Below are positions 1 through 5,384 of a stretch of DNA of 8,143 bases, piece by piece. Where the stretch lies: NCBI GenBank assembly GCA_020723725.1, contig DYIG01000043.1:1-8143 (forward strand). Direction: 5' to 3'. The DNA is from Thermaerobacter marianensis (GTDB taxonomy: Bacteria > Bacillota > Sulfobacillia > DYIH01 > DYIG01). Position 1 is the first letter of the stretch; every line of letters begins with the position of its first letter. Under the pieces are notes generated by a model. That model ran no database searches and had not been told where the DNA came from. It saw nothing but the letters and a program-made list of their open reading frames with translations. The position numbers were made by a program, and so were the translations under genes.

Positions 1-108
1 AACTATTTTGAACCATCCCGTAAACATAAAGTGCCACCCAAAATGGAACAAGCCCGAAAAAAACAAGCTATGGACCTGAACCAGAATTCCCAAAACGTCC
101 ATTTTTAG
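1..108 (+). CDS. Possible C-terminal end of a gene cut by the window edge
   Basis: Frame 1 is open from the first base to a TAG at 106-108, giving 35 residues that begin NYFEPSRKHKVPP and end NQNSQNVHF. The tail is hydrophilic and rich in Lys, Arg, Gln and Asn, like the C-terminus of a soluble basic protein. No domain can be recognised in so short a piece. The other two forward frames close earlier (TGA at 76-78 and at 9-11). An open stretch of this length can occur by chance, so this is a weak call; the sequence to the left would settle it. Confidence 0.3.
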   Translation, partial: NYFEPSRKHKVPPKMEQARKKQAMDLNQNSQNVHF

Positions 109-335
109 GCTATCCAGGGAACCTCGCTCTGTGGGCAATTCTATTGACCAGCCCGGTGCTGGTATTGCGGCATTGGTTGTCTCCTCTATAAGGCTGACTC
201 CTATATAAGCTGACTGCCATATAACCAGCTTTGCCCCATGTTGTTAGCCAAAACAGGCCCAAATTTTAAGAGCCACTTAATCTTTTGCGTCTTTAATAAA
301 GGCAGGAAGTTCATTTGATAAATGGGGTGAGAGCC
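109..335. other. Intergenic stretch with a short stem-loop; no gene seen
   Basis: No convincing coding frame was found. A perfect 6-bp stem, ACCAGC/GCTGGT, lies at 147-152 and 158-163 with a 5-base loop. It lacks a following T-run, so it is not a standard terminator. The triple repeat at 181-230 is listed separately. An ATG at 238 opens a 26-codon frame but has no ribosome binding site and was not accepted. The stretch before 336 is AT-rich and may hold the promoter of the small peptide gene, but no clear -35/-10 pair can be picked out. Confidence 0.4.
181..230. repeat. Three imperfect tandem copies of a ~16-bp unit
   Basis: Three adjacent units share the pattern CTCC-TATA-A-GCTGA: 181-197 (CTCCTCTATAAGGCTGA), 198-213 (CTCCTATATAAGCTGA) and 214-230 (CTGCCATATAACCAGCT). 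The first two are nearly identical and the third has drifted. It lies about 100 bp upstream of the small peptide gene. It could be a remnant of slippage or a set of binding sites; the sequence alone does not decide. Confidence 0.35.
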
Positions 336-449
336 ATGATGAAGGATAAGATCGGTGCAATAGTTTCTCTGGGGATATGTACACTGCTTTCCACGGCTGC
401 CGTGGCGGTGGCCAGCAGCATTAGCCATACGCTATCTGCTTTGGCCTGA
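336..449 (+). CDS. Small hydrophobic peptide, 37 aa
   Basis: The frame encodes 37 residues: a short charged start (MMKDK) and then one long hydrophobic stretch (about residues 6-27, IGAIVSLGICTLL then STAAVAVA), ending SHTLSALA. This is the pattern of a single membrane-spanning segment or an uncleaved signal anchor. A fair ribosome binding site, GGGGTGA at 324-330, sits five bases before the ATG, and a perfect intrinsic terminator follows about 90 bp after the stop, so the gene could form its own transcription unit. No family is recognised. It could be a small membrane protein, a toxin-like or leader peptide, or a chance frame; the ribosome binding site and terminator favour a real gene. Confidence 0.42.
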   Translation: MMKDKIGAIVSLGICTLLSTAAVAVASSISHTLSALA

Positions 450-541
450 CCAACCAAAGCACTACATAAAGCGGGTCCGGTGGCCTATCTATTGTGGCAT
501 TGTCCAACCCGAACTTAAATATACCACCCCCCTCCCATCCG

Positions 542-565
542 AAAACCCCGCTCCGGCGGGGTTTT
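542..565 (+). terminator. Intrinsic terminator, perfect 10-bp stem
   Basis: AAAACCCCGC (542-551) pairs perfectly with GCGGGGTTTT (556-565) around a TCCG tetraloop. Because of the flanking A/T runs it could act in either direction. It separates the small peptide gene from rtcB. Confidence 0.9.
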
Positions 566-636
566 ATAATTTATAGTACTTAGGGAGACGAAAGGTATGT
601 GCACGCGAGCGATGGCGGGAGAGGGGGAGTCTTAGA

Positions 637-1824
637 ATGGCGGGCAGAGTCATTCGTGAGGACGATTTCAATGTGCCGGTAAAAGTATGGACGGATTATG
701 TCGAGGACAGCGCCATGGAGCAGATCCGTAACATGGCGAGACTGCCATTTGCTTTCGGTCATATAGCGATAATGCCAGACGTTCATACCGGCTTCGGTGT
801 CACTATTGGCTCAGTTTTTGTCACCAAGGACGTCATCATCCCAATGGCGGTAGGGGTTGACATTGGCTGCGGGATGGCTGCCGTTAAGACTGACATCCCC
901 GCCAAAGCGCTAACGCGGGAGCACCTCAAGGACATTACCCACTCGCTGAAACGGGGTATCCCCGTGGGATTCAAGCAGCACCGGAAAAAGCAGTCCGCCG
1001 ACGGGCTTCCGACCCGGGTTCTCCATGCCGCACCCGCTGTGAAAGAGATGGAGAATGGACGCGGGCTTTATCAGCTTGGTACCCTTGGCGGGGGGAACCA
1101 CTTCATTGAATTGCAGCAGGATGAAGATGGCTTCCTCTGGCTGATGCTCCACTCAGGCAGCCGTCACCTGGGGAAGGTAATAGCCGATCACTATCACGCG
1201 CTGGCCAAAAAGCGAAACGCCGAATGGTCTGTCGAAGTTCCGCAAGACCTTAATTATTTCCCGCTAAACACTGATGAAGGCAAGGCTTACTTCGACGACA
1301 TGCGCTGGGCGCAGGACTATGCGATGGAGAATAGATGGCGGATGTTGAACGAGGCTTTACGTACGCTGGAGCATTTTGCCCGCAAGCACCTGGGCCAGGC
1401 GTTAACCGCCAGTGAGCCAATCAATGTTCATCACAACTTCGCGGCGGTGGAAAATCATTTCGGACAGAACGTTTTGGTTCACCGAAAGGGCGCTACACCA
1501 GCGCGAGAGGGCCAGCTGGGGATTATCCCCGGCAGCATGGGCACAGCCAGCTATATCGTTCGCGGCAAGGGGAACCCGGAGAGTTTTGAGTCTTGCTCCC
1601 ATGGCGCCGGGCGCGTTTATGGCCGCAAGGAAATGGGTCGTCGCTTCAATGTGGACCACTTCAGAGAAGTTATGAGTGGGGTGGTTTACGATGAGGACCG
1701 GGCTGCAAGCATCCTCGATGAGTCTCCGATGGCCTACAAGGATATCGGCCAAGTGATCGCGGATCAAGCTGATCTCGTAGAACCGGTAACGCGCCTGGTG
1801 CCCCTGGCGTCGGTGAAAGGGTAA
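637..1824 (+). CDS. rtcB: RNA-splicing ligase RtcB (3'-phosphate/5'-OH RNA ligase)
   Basis: RtcB joins RNA ends carrying a 2',3'-cyclic phosphate or 3'-phosphate to a 5'-OH, using Mn2+ and GTP through a histidine-GMP intermediate. It works in the cytoplasm in RNA repair or tRNA healing. The protein is 395 aa, close to the ~408 aa of the E. coli enzyme, so it looks complete. Metal-site residues are visible as D75 and C78 (GVDIGCG), H155 (GGGNHFIE), H172 (LHSGSRHLG) and H266 (INVHHNF). The guanylylated histidine is H322 (SHGAGR), and KGATP (284-288) and PGSMG (298-302) are also present. Their order and spacing match E. coli C78, H168, H185, H281 and H337. The ATG has a GGGGGAG ribosome binding site at 623-629, seven bases upstream. 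No archease, RtcA or RtcR gene is in view. Confidence 0.97.
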   Translation: MAGRVIREDDFNVPVKVWTDYVEDSAMEQIRNMARLPFAFGHIAIMPDVHTGFGVTIGSVFVTKDVIIPMAVGVDIGCGMAAVKTDIPAKALTREHLKDITHSLKRGIPVGFKQHRKKQSADGLPTRVLHAAPAVKEMENGRGLYQLGTLGGGNHFIELQQDEDGFLWLMLHSGSRHLGKVIADHYHALAKKRNAEWSVEVPQDLNYFPLNTDEGKAYFDDMRWAQDYAMENRWRMLNEALRTLEHFARKHLGQALTASEPINVHHNFAAVENHFGQNVLVHRKGATPAREGQLGIIPGSMGTASYIVRGKGNPESFESCSHGAGRVYGRKEMGRRFNVDHFREVMSGVVYDEDRAASILDESPMAYKDIGQVIADQADLVEPVTRLVPLASVKG

Positions 1825-1898
1825 TCAAGGGCTGGGAGCCACCATATCTAATACGGTAGGTCTTGCTTAAATGTGTCGTGAAAAATCTTATGTTGCGA

Positions 1899-2018
1899 GG
1901 CCCGGTCAAAAAGGTCCAGATGCAAGGCGCCTAGGAGCGAGGAGTGAGGCGTACTTGACGTTACGCCGCAGGGACGAGCGACGATGGCAACACGGCAGAT
2001 GGGCATTTTCACCGGGCC
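1899..2018. repeat. 120-bp imperfect palindrome, probable dispersed repeat
   Basis: The ends are perfect 8-bp inverted repeats, GGCCCGGT (1899-1906) and ACCGGGCC (2011-2018), followed inward by AAAA against TTTT (1908-1911/2006-2009). Both arms then carry CAGATG in the same orientation (1917-1922 and 1996-2001); folded against each other these give C-G, A-T, two tandem G.A mismatches, T-A and G-C. The centre is a hairpin GGCGTA (1948-1953)/TACGCC (1962-1967) with an 8-base loop, and the arms between are purine-rich. I recall similar sequences (CAGATGCAAGGCG ... GAGGCGTACTT ... GCAGATGGGC) scattered in anaerobe genomes, but could not check this. No transposase is present. Its right end overlaps the 5' extension of the next frame. 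Confidence 0.6.
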
Positions 2019-2034
2019 TTTAATGGGGGTCCAA

Positions 2035-3141
2035 GTGCGGGACATAATACCTATTACCTGGGTGGGCTCAAGCGACTTCGTGCCAGGGCGTTGGGGTCGT
2101 AAACCTGCGGCCGTAGTCTTCTATTTTTCCGAGGAATTGGCCCACCAGGCTGCTCATTCCGAGTGCGGCCATTATGGCATATCCAGGGAAGGCGCCATTT
2201 TCCAATACATTAAAGACGAAGATTCGCTGCGAACACCCGGGTTGGTTTGCAAACCGAAGTGGAGCAAGTTGATCCCGGGGTTGAGCCCCGGCGTGTACAC
2301 CATCTTCGTTGAGGAAGAGGGCAGGCCCTCCGATGGTCTGACAAATGAACAGTACGAGGCAACCCTTTTTCTTACGCGGACCCTCTGCAACAAGTGGGGG
2401 ATATTCCCTGATAGAGAGCACCTGATAGGTAGACATCAACTGGATTCAGTGAAGTGGAACGGTAACCCGGGACAGCATTTCCCTTGGATTCAACTGCTCA
2501 GGGATTTGAATCGGTTTACCCCGGTCCTGTCCGCCAAGGGCTCACCGGGGATGCTTGACCTCCTGTTTACAAATACCCCTGCCACCCTGATGGAGTTGGT
2601 GAATGCAGCCCCTGGTAAGGTCGAGGCGGCCTGTCGTGCGGGTTTTCTCGGCAGGGGGCTGTGCTGGTACCGGGGCCGGAAACTGCAAAGGGTATCCGGG
2701 GACAACTGGCCGGTCTTGCTGGTGCGCAACAGCGCGGTGAGGATCACCTATGAAGCCGCGGTGGAACAATGGCCAACCGCGACTTTTGCGCTGGCAGCGG
2801 GTCCGGTACTCTACCGTGCGACTGAAGGCTATCTCCCCGAAGGGGTTCCCAGTTCATTCCTGTTGCTCCAGAAGTCCCTGGAACGTCCTCGCACGGGCAT
2901 CGGCATTTTCCCTGATGGAAGTTTGCTGCTTGCTGCGGTAGGGAAAATGACCCTGGAGGCCTGGGCTGAGTGGTTCGCGGAACAGGGTTGCGCCCAGGCT
3001 CTAAACCTTGATGGTGGCCCTGGGACTGCGTTTTATTTTGGAGAAAGGGTAATAGTTTATGGAAGCAAGGCCCAGGCATTTATTCCGAATGCTATTGCCC
3101 TTCTTGGGCAAACCCCCACAAACCCATCTTTTTCCTCATAG
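2035..3141 (+). CDS. Amidase_2-like domain fused to phosphodiester glycosidase (NAGPA-like) domain; probable pseudo-amidase
   Basis: Residue numbers count from an upstream in-frame ATG at 1984. Residues ~18-180 follow the N-acetylmuramoyl-L-alanine amidase (Amidase_2) pattern: IPITWVGSSDFVPGR, a strand PAAVVFYF, GHYGISREGAIFQYI, then HLIGRHQLDS and NPGQHFPW. The three positions that normally hold zinc ligands are Y47 (usual His of IVIH), R150 (usual His of IIGH) and N161 (usual Cys/Asp before PG), so amidase activity is doubtful. Residues ~205-375 resemble phosphodiester glycosidases (NAGPA/PF09992): AGFLGRG, AAGPVLY, RPRTGIGI, DGSLLLAAVGKMTLEAWAE and NLDGG (341-345). No signal peptide is seen. 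I prefer the GTG at 2035 (GGGGGT five bases upstream, 368 aa), because the 1984 start would take its first ~12 residues from the palindromic repeat; ATG 2023 is the other option. Role unknown; a wall- or spore-cortex-related binding protein is possible. Confidence 0.82.
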   Translation: MRDIIPITWVGSSDFVPGRWGRKPAAVVFYFSEELAHQAAHSECGHYGISREGAIFQYIKDEDSLRTPGLVCKPKWSKLIPGLSPGVYTIFVEEEGRPSDGLTNEQYEATLFLTRTLCNKWGIFPDREHLIGRHQLDSVKWNGNPGQHFPWIQLLRDLNRFTPVLSAKGSPGMLDLLFTNTPATLMELVNAAPGKVEAACRAGFLGRGLCWYRGRKLQRVSGDNWPVLLVRNSAVRITYEAAVEQWPTATFALAAGPVLYRATEGYLPEGVPSSFLLLQKSLERPRTGIGIFPDGSLLLAAVGKMTLEAWAEWFAEQGCAQALNLDGGPGTAFYFGERVIVYGSKAQAFIPNAIALLGQTPTNPSFSS

Positions 3142-3221
3142 GTTTTTTGGTTTTTCATCCATATTACTGCACCAGAAAATGCACGTCCTCATAACTTGTA
3201 CTGCCAGGACAGGCGAGTAAG

Positions 3222-3253
3222 ACAGCGCTGTATTACCACTGTGCCGGACAGTG
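3222..3253. promoter_or_regulatory. Two adjacent palindromes upstream of the Cys-rich gene
   Basis: ACAGCGCTGT (3222-3231) is a perfect 10-bp palindrome. Six bases on, CACTGT (3237-3242) and ACAGTG (3248-3253) form a perfect 6-bp inverted repeat around GCCGG. Both lie within 65 bp of the start codon of the Cys-rich gene and share an ACAG/CTGT core, so they could be a regulator site or leader hairpins. No clear promoter was identified next to them. Confidence 0.3.
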
Positions 3254-3284
3254 TTACTATCCCTTACTTGGAAGGAGTGTAGGT

Positions 3285-3947
3285 ATGCCGTTTCGAGTCC
3301 AACATCAGGATATACGGCCAGGGCCTTGTCCACCGGAGGGGTGTCCCCCGCCTACAGAGATCGTTTGTATCGATGTTTGTAAGGTATACGACATGTGCTC
3401 ACAGATTGAGCCCATTTTAGCTACGTTTACGAAAAGGGTTCCCCAGGGTGCCACCCGGGTAGAGTGTGAGATAGTTCCGACACCAACTGAGAGTTGCAGA
3501 CCGTTCTTCGATAAAAACAACAATAACAACAATAATACCCATGTCTTCAGTACTTGTGAGGAAGTGCCTAACTCTCGCAGGCCGCTTGAGGATGGATTGG
3601 CCGCGGTAACAGTTCTTGTGAATGCAGTAATAAGGCTAACGTTCTTTAACTCTCAGGGAACAGTCATTGACGAGGAGTTTGTCAATCTGGAAGCGGTTAT
3701 TAAGCAGGTTGTCTTGTGCGCTCCGGAAGGTACGGAAATTATCTGCCATGTCGTCGATGGGTCCTGCAGTTGCGTGATTATCAATTGCGACGTTCGCTGC
3801 ACCATCAATCTCTGTGTGATCATTCAGTCTGAGGCAAAGGTTAAACTCATGGTGCCGAGTTACGGATTCTGTACGCCTCTGCCTTGTGAGGCGCCGCCCC
3901 CGCCACCCCCTGGGTGTATACTGCCTTTCCCGCCTCAATGTGTATAG
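3285..3947 (+). CDS. Cys-rich, poly-Asn, Pro-tailed protein; probable spore-surface protein
   Basis: The protein is 220 aa with 19 cysteines, several paired closely (CSC 161-163, C168, C172, C177). It starts with a Pro/Cys-rich head (GPCPPEGCPPP) and a CIDVCKVYDMC segment (28-38), then a run of seven Asn (78-84). A beta-rich region (~103-195) follows, with alternating hydrophobics such as AVTVLVNAVIRLTFF, and the end is CEAPPPPPPGC...PPQCV. There is no signal peptide or membrane span. Cys-rich proteins of this build in clostridia are often spore coat/exosporium components, and the beta-rich part faintly recalls SPOCS/DUF3794 proteins; this is inference. The ribosome binding site is very strong (GGAAGGAG ending at 3277). 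The TAG stop is followed in frame by more poly-Pro coding sequence (see next entry), so the true product may be longer. Confidence 0.75.
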   Translation: MPFRVQHQDIRPGPCPPEGCPPPTEIVCIDVCKVYDMCSQIEPILATFTKRVPQGATRVECEIVPTPTESCRPFFDKNNNNNNNTHVFSTCEEVPNSRRPLEDGLAAVTVLVNAVIRLTFFNSQGTVIDEEFVNLEAVIKQVVLCAPEGTEIICHVVDGSCSCVIINCDVRCTINLCVIIQSEAKVKLMVPSYGFCTPLPCEAPPPPPPGCILPFPPQCV

Positions 3948-3983
3948 ACGACCCCGCCCCCGCCACCTCCGCCAAACTGCTGA
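3948..3983 (+). other. In-frame poly-Pro extension beyond the TAG stop
   Basis: Directly after the TAG at 3945-3947 the same frame reads TTPPPPPPPNC and ends in TGA at 3981-3983. This mirrors the APPPPPPGC segment just before the stop, and the DNA shares CCGCCCCCGCCACC in both places. The terminator begins 23 bp past the TGA. The segment looks like former or conditional coding sequence separated by one stop codon; readthrough, a recent nonsense mutation and a sequencing error are all possible. Confidence 0.5.
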
Positions 3984-4005
3984 ACAAAGGGGTGTCAGGT
4001 TCCGT

Positions 4006-4040
4006 AGAAAAGGGCTGCTAACCACAGCCCTTTTCTTTTT
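4006..4040 (+). terminator. Strong intrinsic terminator after the Cys-rich gene
   Basis: AGAAAAGGGCTG (4006-4017) pairs perfectly with CAGCCCTTTTCT (4025-4036) around a 7-base loop, and a T-run continues to 4040. The 12-bp stem plus U-tract is a textbook terminator for the gene(s) ending at 3947 or 3983. Confidence 0.95.
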
Positions 4041-4077
4041 CCCAGGTAATCCCGATTGAATTCATTTTTTAATATTA

Positions 4078-4090
4078 TGTAAACTTTACA
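4078..4090. promoter_or_regulatory. Palindromic operator candidate TGTAAACTTTACA
   Basis: TGTAAA and TTTACA form a perfect inverted repeat around a single C, in an AT-rich stretch 35-47 bp before the start of the secreted-protein gene and just after the preceding terminator. The position and symmetry suit a repressor or activator site; the regulator is unknown. A confident -35/-10 pair could not be assigned nearby. Confidence 0.35.
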
Positions 4091-4124
4091 CAAATAATCC
4101 TTACAAAGAAAGAAGTGATAAGCC

Positions 4125-4724
4125 TTGGGATTGAAAAAAGGATTTACTGCGCTAACCTCTTTTATGCTCATTTTAGTGGTTGGTAACGCTTCAATAGCCA
4201 ACGCATCCTGGTTCAGCAGTAACCTCACAACCCGGCAGACCCAAACTCTTTACAACCCTAAAGAAACGCCTCAGACGGCTGCACCCAGTCCTCAGGACGT
4301 TTCTTCAAAATCAGGTCCCAGGGTGGTTGGATCAAGTATATTCAGCCGCAATGTAAACAAAGCGCTTGACCTGCTGCAGAGAAAGGCGCCGAAATCCTGG
4401 GGGATAGTGACGGCAAACCTCGCCACAATAAGTGAGGTATCCAGCGGCTCAGGGGCCGTGGTAAGGTTCCGCACCTTTTTACTTTCGTCAACCTCAGCAT
4501 CCGGTGATTCAAACTGGGTGGCGTCGATAATCGTCCACGATGCCTTTCATGTGCAACAGTACCGGGAGGGGCGGGCTTACACAGGGGCACAGGCAGAAGC
4601 AGAGGCGTTGGCGGTTCAGCGCGAAGCGCTTATTGCCCTGAGGGCAACCCAATGGTTAAGCGTCCTTGACCAGGCATATCGGTCCCGTTATTGGGAGGTA
4701 CCCTACAGCAGCAGGGGATGGTAG
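4125..4724 (+). CDS. Secreted protein with HxxxH motif, possible metallopeptidase-like
   Basis: The product is 199 aa. Residues 1-27 look like a signal peptide: KK near the start, a hydrophobic core FTALTSFMLILVVG, and likely cleavage after ANA (about residue 27). A Ser/Thr/Pro/Gln-rich linker follows (30-70), then a folded region. The key segment is SIIVHDAFHVQQYREGR (135-150) followed by QAEAEALAVQREAL (156-169). An HxxxH helix with a downstream helix rich in Glu and Gln resembles the layout of zincin-type peptidases (H138, H142, with E158 or E160 as a possible third ligand). The catalytic Glu of HExxH is Asp139 here, so activity is uncertain. No named family is recognised. The start is a TTG at 4125 behind a modest AGAAGTGAT site; a second TTG at 4131 is the alternative. 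It is probably monocistronic, between a terminator and a stem-loop. Confidence 0.72.
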   Translation: MGLKKGFTALTSFMLILVVGNASIANASWFSSNLTTRQTQTLYNPKETPQTAAPSPQDVSSKSGPRVVGSSIFSRNVNKALDLLQRKAPKSWGIVTANLATISEVSSGSGAVVRFRTFLLSSTSASGDSNWVASIIVHDAFHVQQYREGRAYTGAQAEAEALAVQREALIALRATQWLSVLDQAYRSRYWEVPYSSRGW

Positions 4725-4746
4725 GCGTAAATTAGATAGGGCGTAA

Positions 4747-4777
4747 ACAGTAAAGCCCCTTTATGGGGCCTTACTGT
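4747..4777. other. Strong stem-loop without a U-tail
   Basis: ACAGTAAAGCCCC (4747-4759) pairs with GGGGCCTTACTGT (4765-4777), 12 of 13 positions matching, around the loop TTTAT. It begins 23 bp after the stop of the secreted-protein gene. No T-run follows on either strand, so it is either a weak or factor-assisted terminator or a 3'-end stabiliser of the mRNA. The remaining ~195 bp up to the next gene (4778-4974) are AT-rich and show no gene. Confidence 0.6.
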
Positions 4778-4974
4778 GACAGAAAGGGGCGTTGATGTTC
4801 AAATACAGCTTTCGTTGGGTCTTATGATTTTTTGGGTATAGCCCCGACTAGTCTTTTTAATGTTTTACGTTATGGTTTTTGACCTAAGTTAGCCATTACT
4901 TCACCGAACAATTGAATCGATTATTATCCAAGCAAGCGACTTCTTTTCAATAAGCCATAGGGAAAGGAGAAGTC

Positions 4975-5268
4975 ATGTTCGGGATCGGAGAGGGTCCTCA
5001 TAACCGGGAAAGGCAGCGTGAAAAGGCACGGAATGAGCACCGTTCCTTCGAGGGAGGTTGCAGCCGGTGTCGTGGGAAAATCGTTATAAGCAAAGAGGTT
5101 GCTATAGAGATAGCCAAGAGGCTTGACAGCATGAGTCGAGGGTGTGAGGCCACAGCACGGTTATATTCCGAAATGGATTTTCAGGGAAATATGGGCCAGA
5201 AACTGGTTGAATATGAAAAGAAAGAAGCGGAAAAGTGCCGCGCCCTGATTAAGAACCTAACTGAATGA
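4975..5268 (+). CDS. Small charged CxxC protein of unknown function
   Basis: The protein is 97 aa with a highly charged N-terminus (NRERQREKARNEHRSFEGG, residues 10-28). A GCSRC motif follows (C29, C32), which could bind a metal or form a redox disulfide. The rest (about 38-97) is predicted helical, with regular hydrophobic/charged spacing and two more cysteines (C57, C88). No signal peptide or membrane span is seen, so it is probably cytoplasmic. The ribosome binding site AAAGGAGAAG is excellent and about five bases from the ATG, which supports a real gene. I do not recognise the family. With CxxC plus two further Cys, a small metal-binding or adaptor protein is possible, but this is only a guess from composition. 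It precedes the yitT-like gene by 116 bp. Confidence 0.65.
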   Translation: MFGIGEGPHNRERQREKARNEHRSFEGGCSRCRGKIVISKEVAIEIAKRLDSMSRGCEATARLYSEMDFQGNMGQKLVEYEKKEAEKCRALIKNLTE

Positions 5269-5384
5269 CCCCAATGCCGATTCTCAGCCAACCCCTATCT
5301 GAATAGGTTGTCACTGCCCGTCATTTCCCCGATGATTGAGACCGGGCGTAATTTTTGTGCCTATCAGAAGAGAGGGGTGTGGGA

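Noticed and set aside
238..318. 26-codon frame from ATG 238
   Set aside because: No ribosome binding site, no recognisable composition, and it stops before the better small peptide gene.
1402..1767. 121-codon minus-strand frame inside rtcB
   Set aside because: It lies fully within the strongly supported rtcB gene and resembles no protein family.
5313..5356. Possible terminator between the CxxC gene and the YitT-like gene
   Set aside because: GCCCG and CGGGC can pair across 26 bases and a T-run follows a few bases later, but the stem is short and the loop too long to call.
5355..5384. TTG 5355 as start of the YitT-like gene
   Set aside because: It adds ten non-family residues without a ribosome site; ATG 5385 has AGAGGGGTG just upstream.
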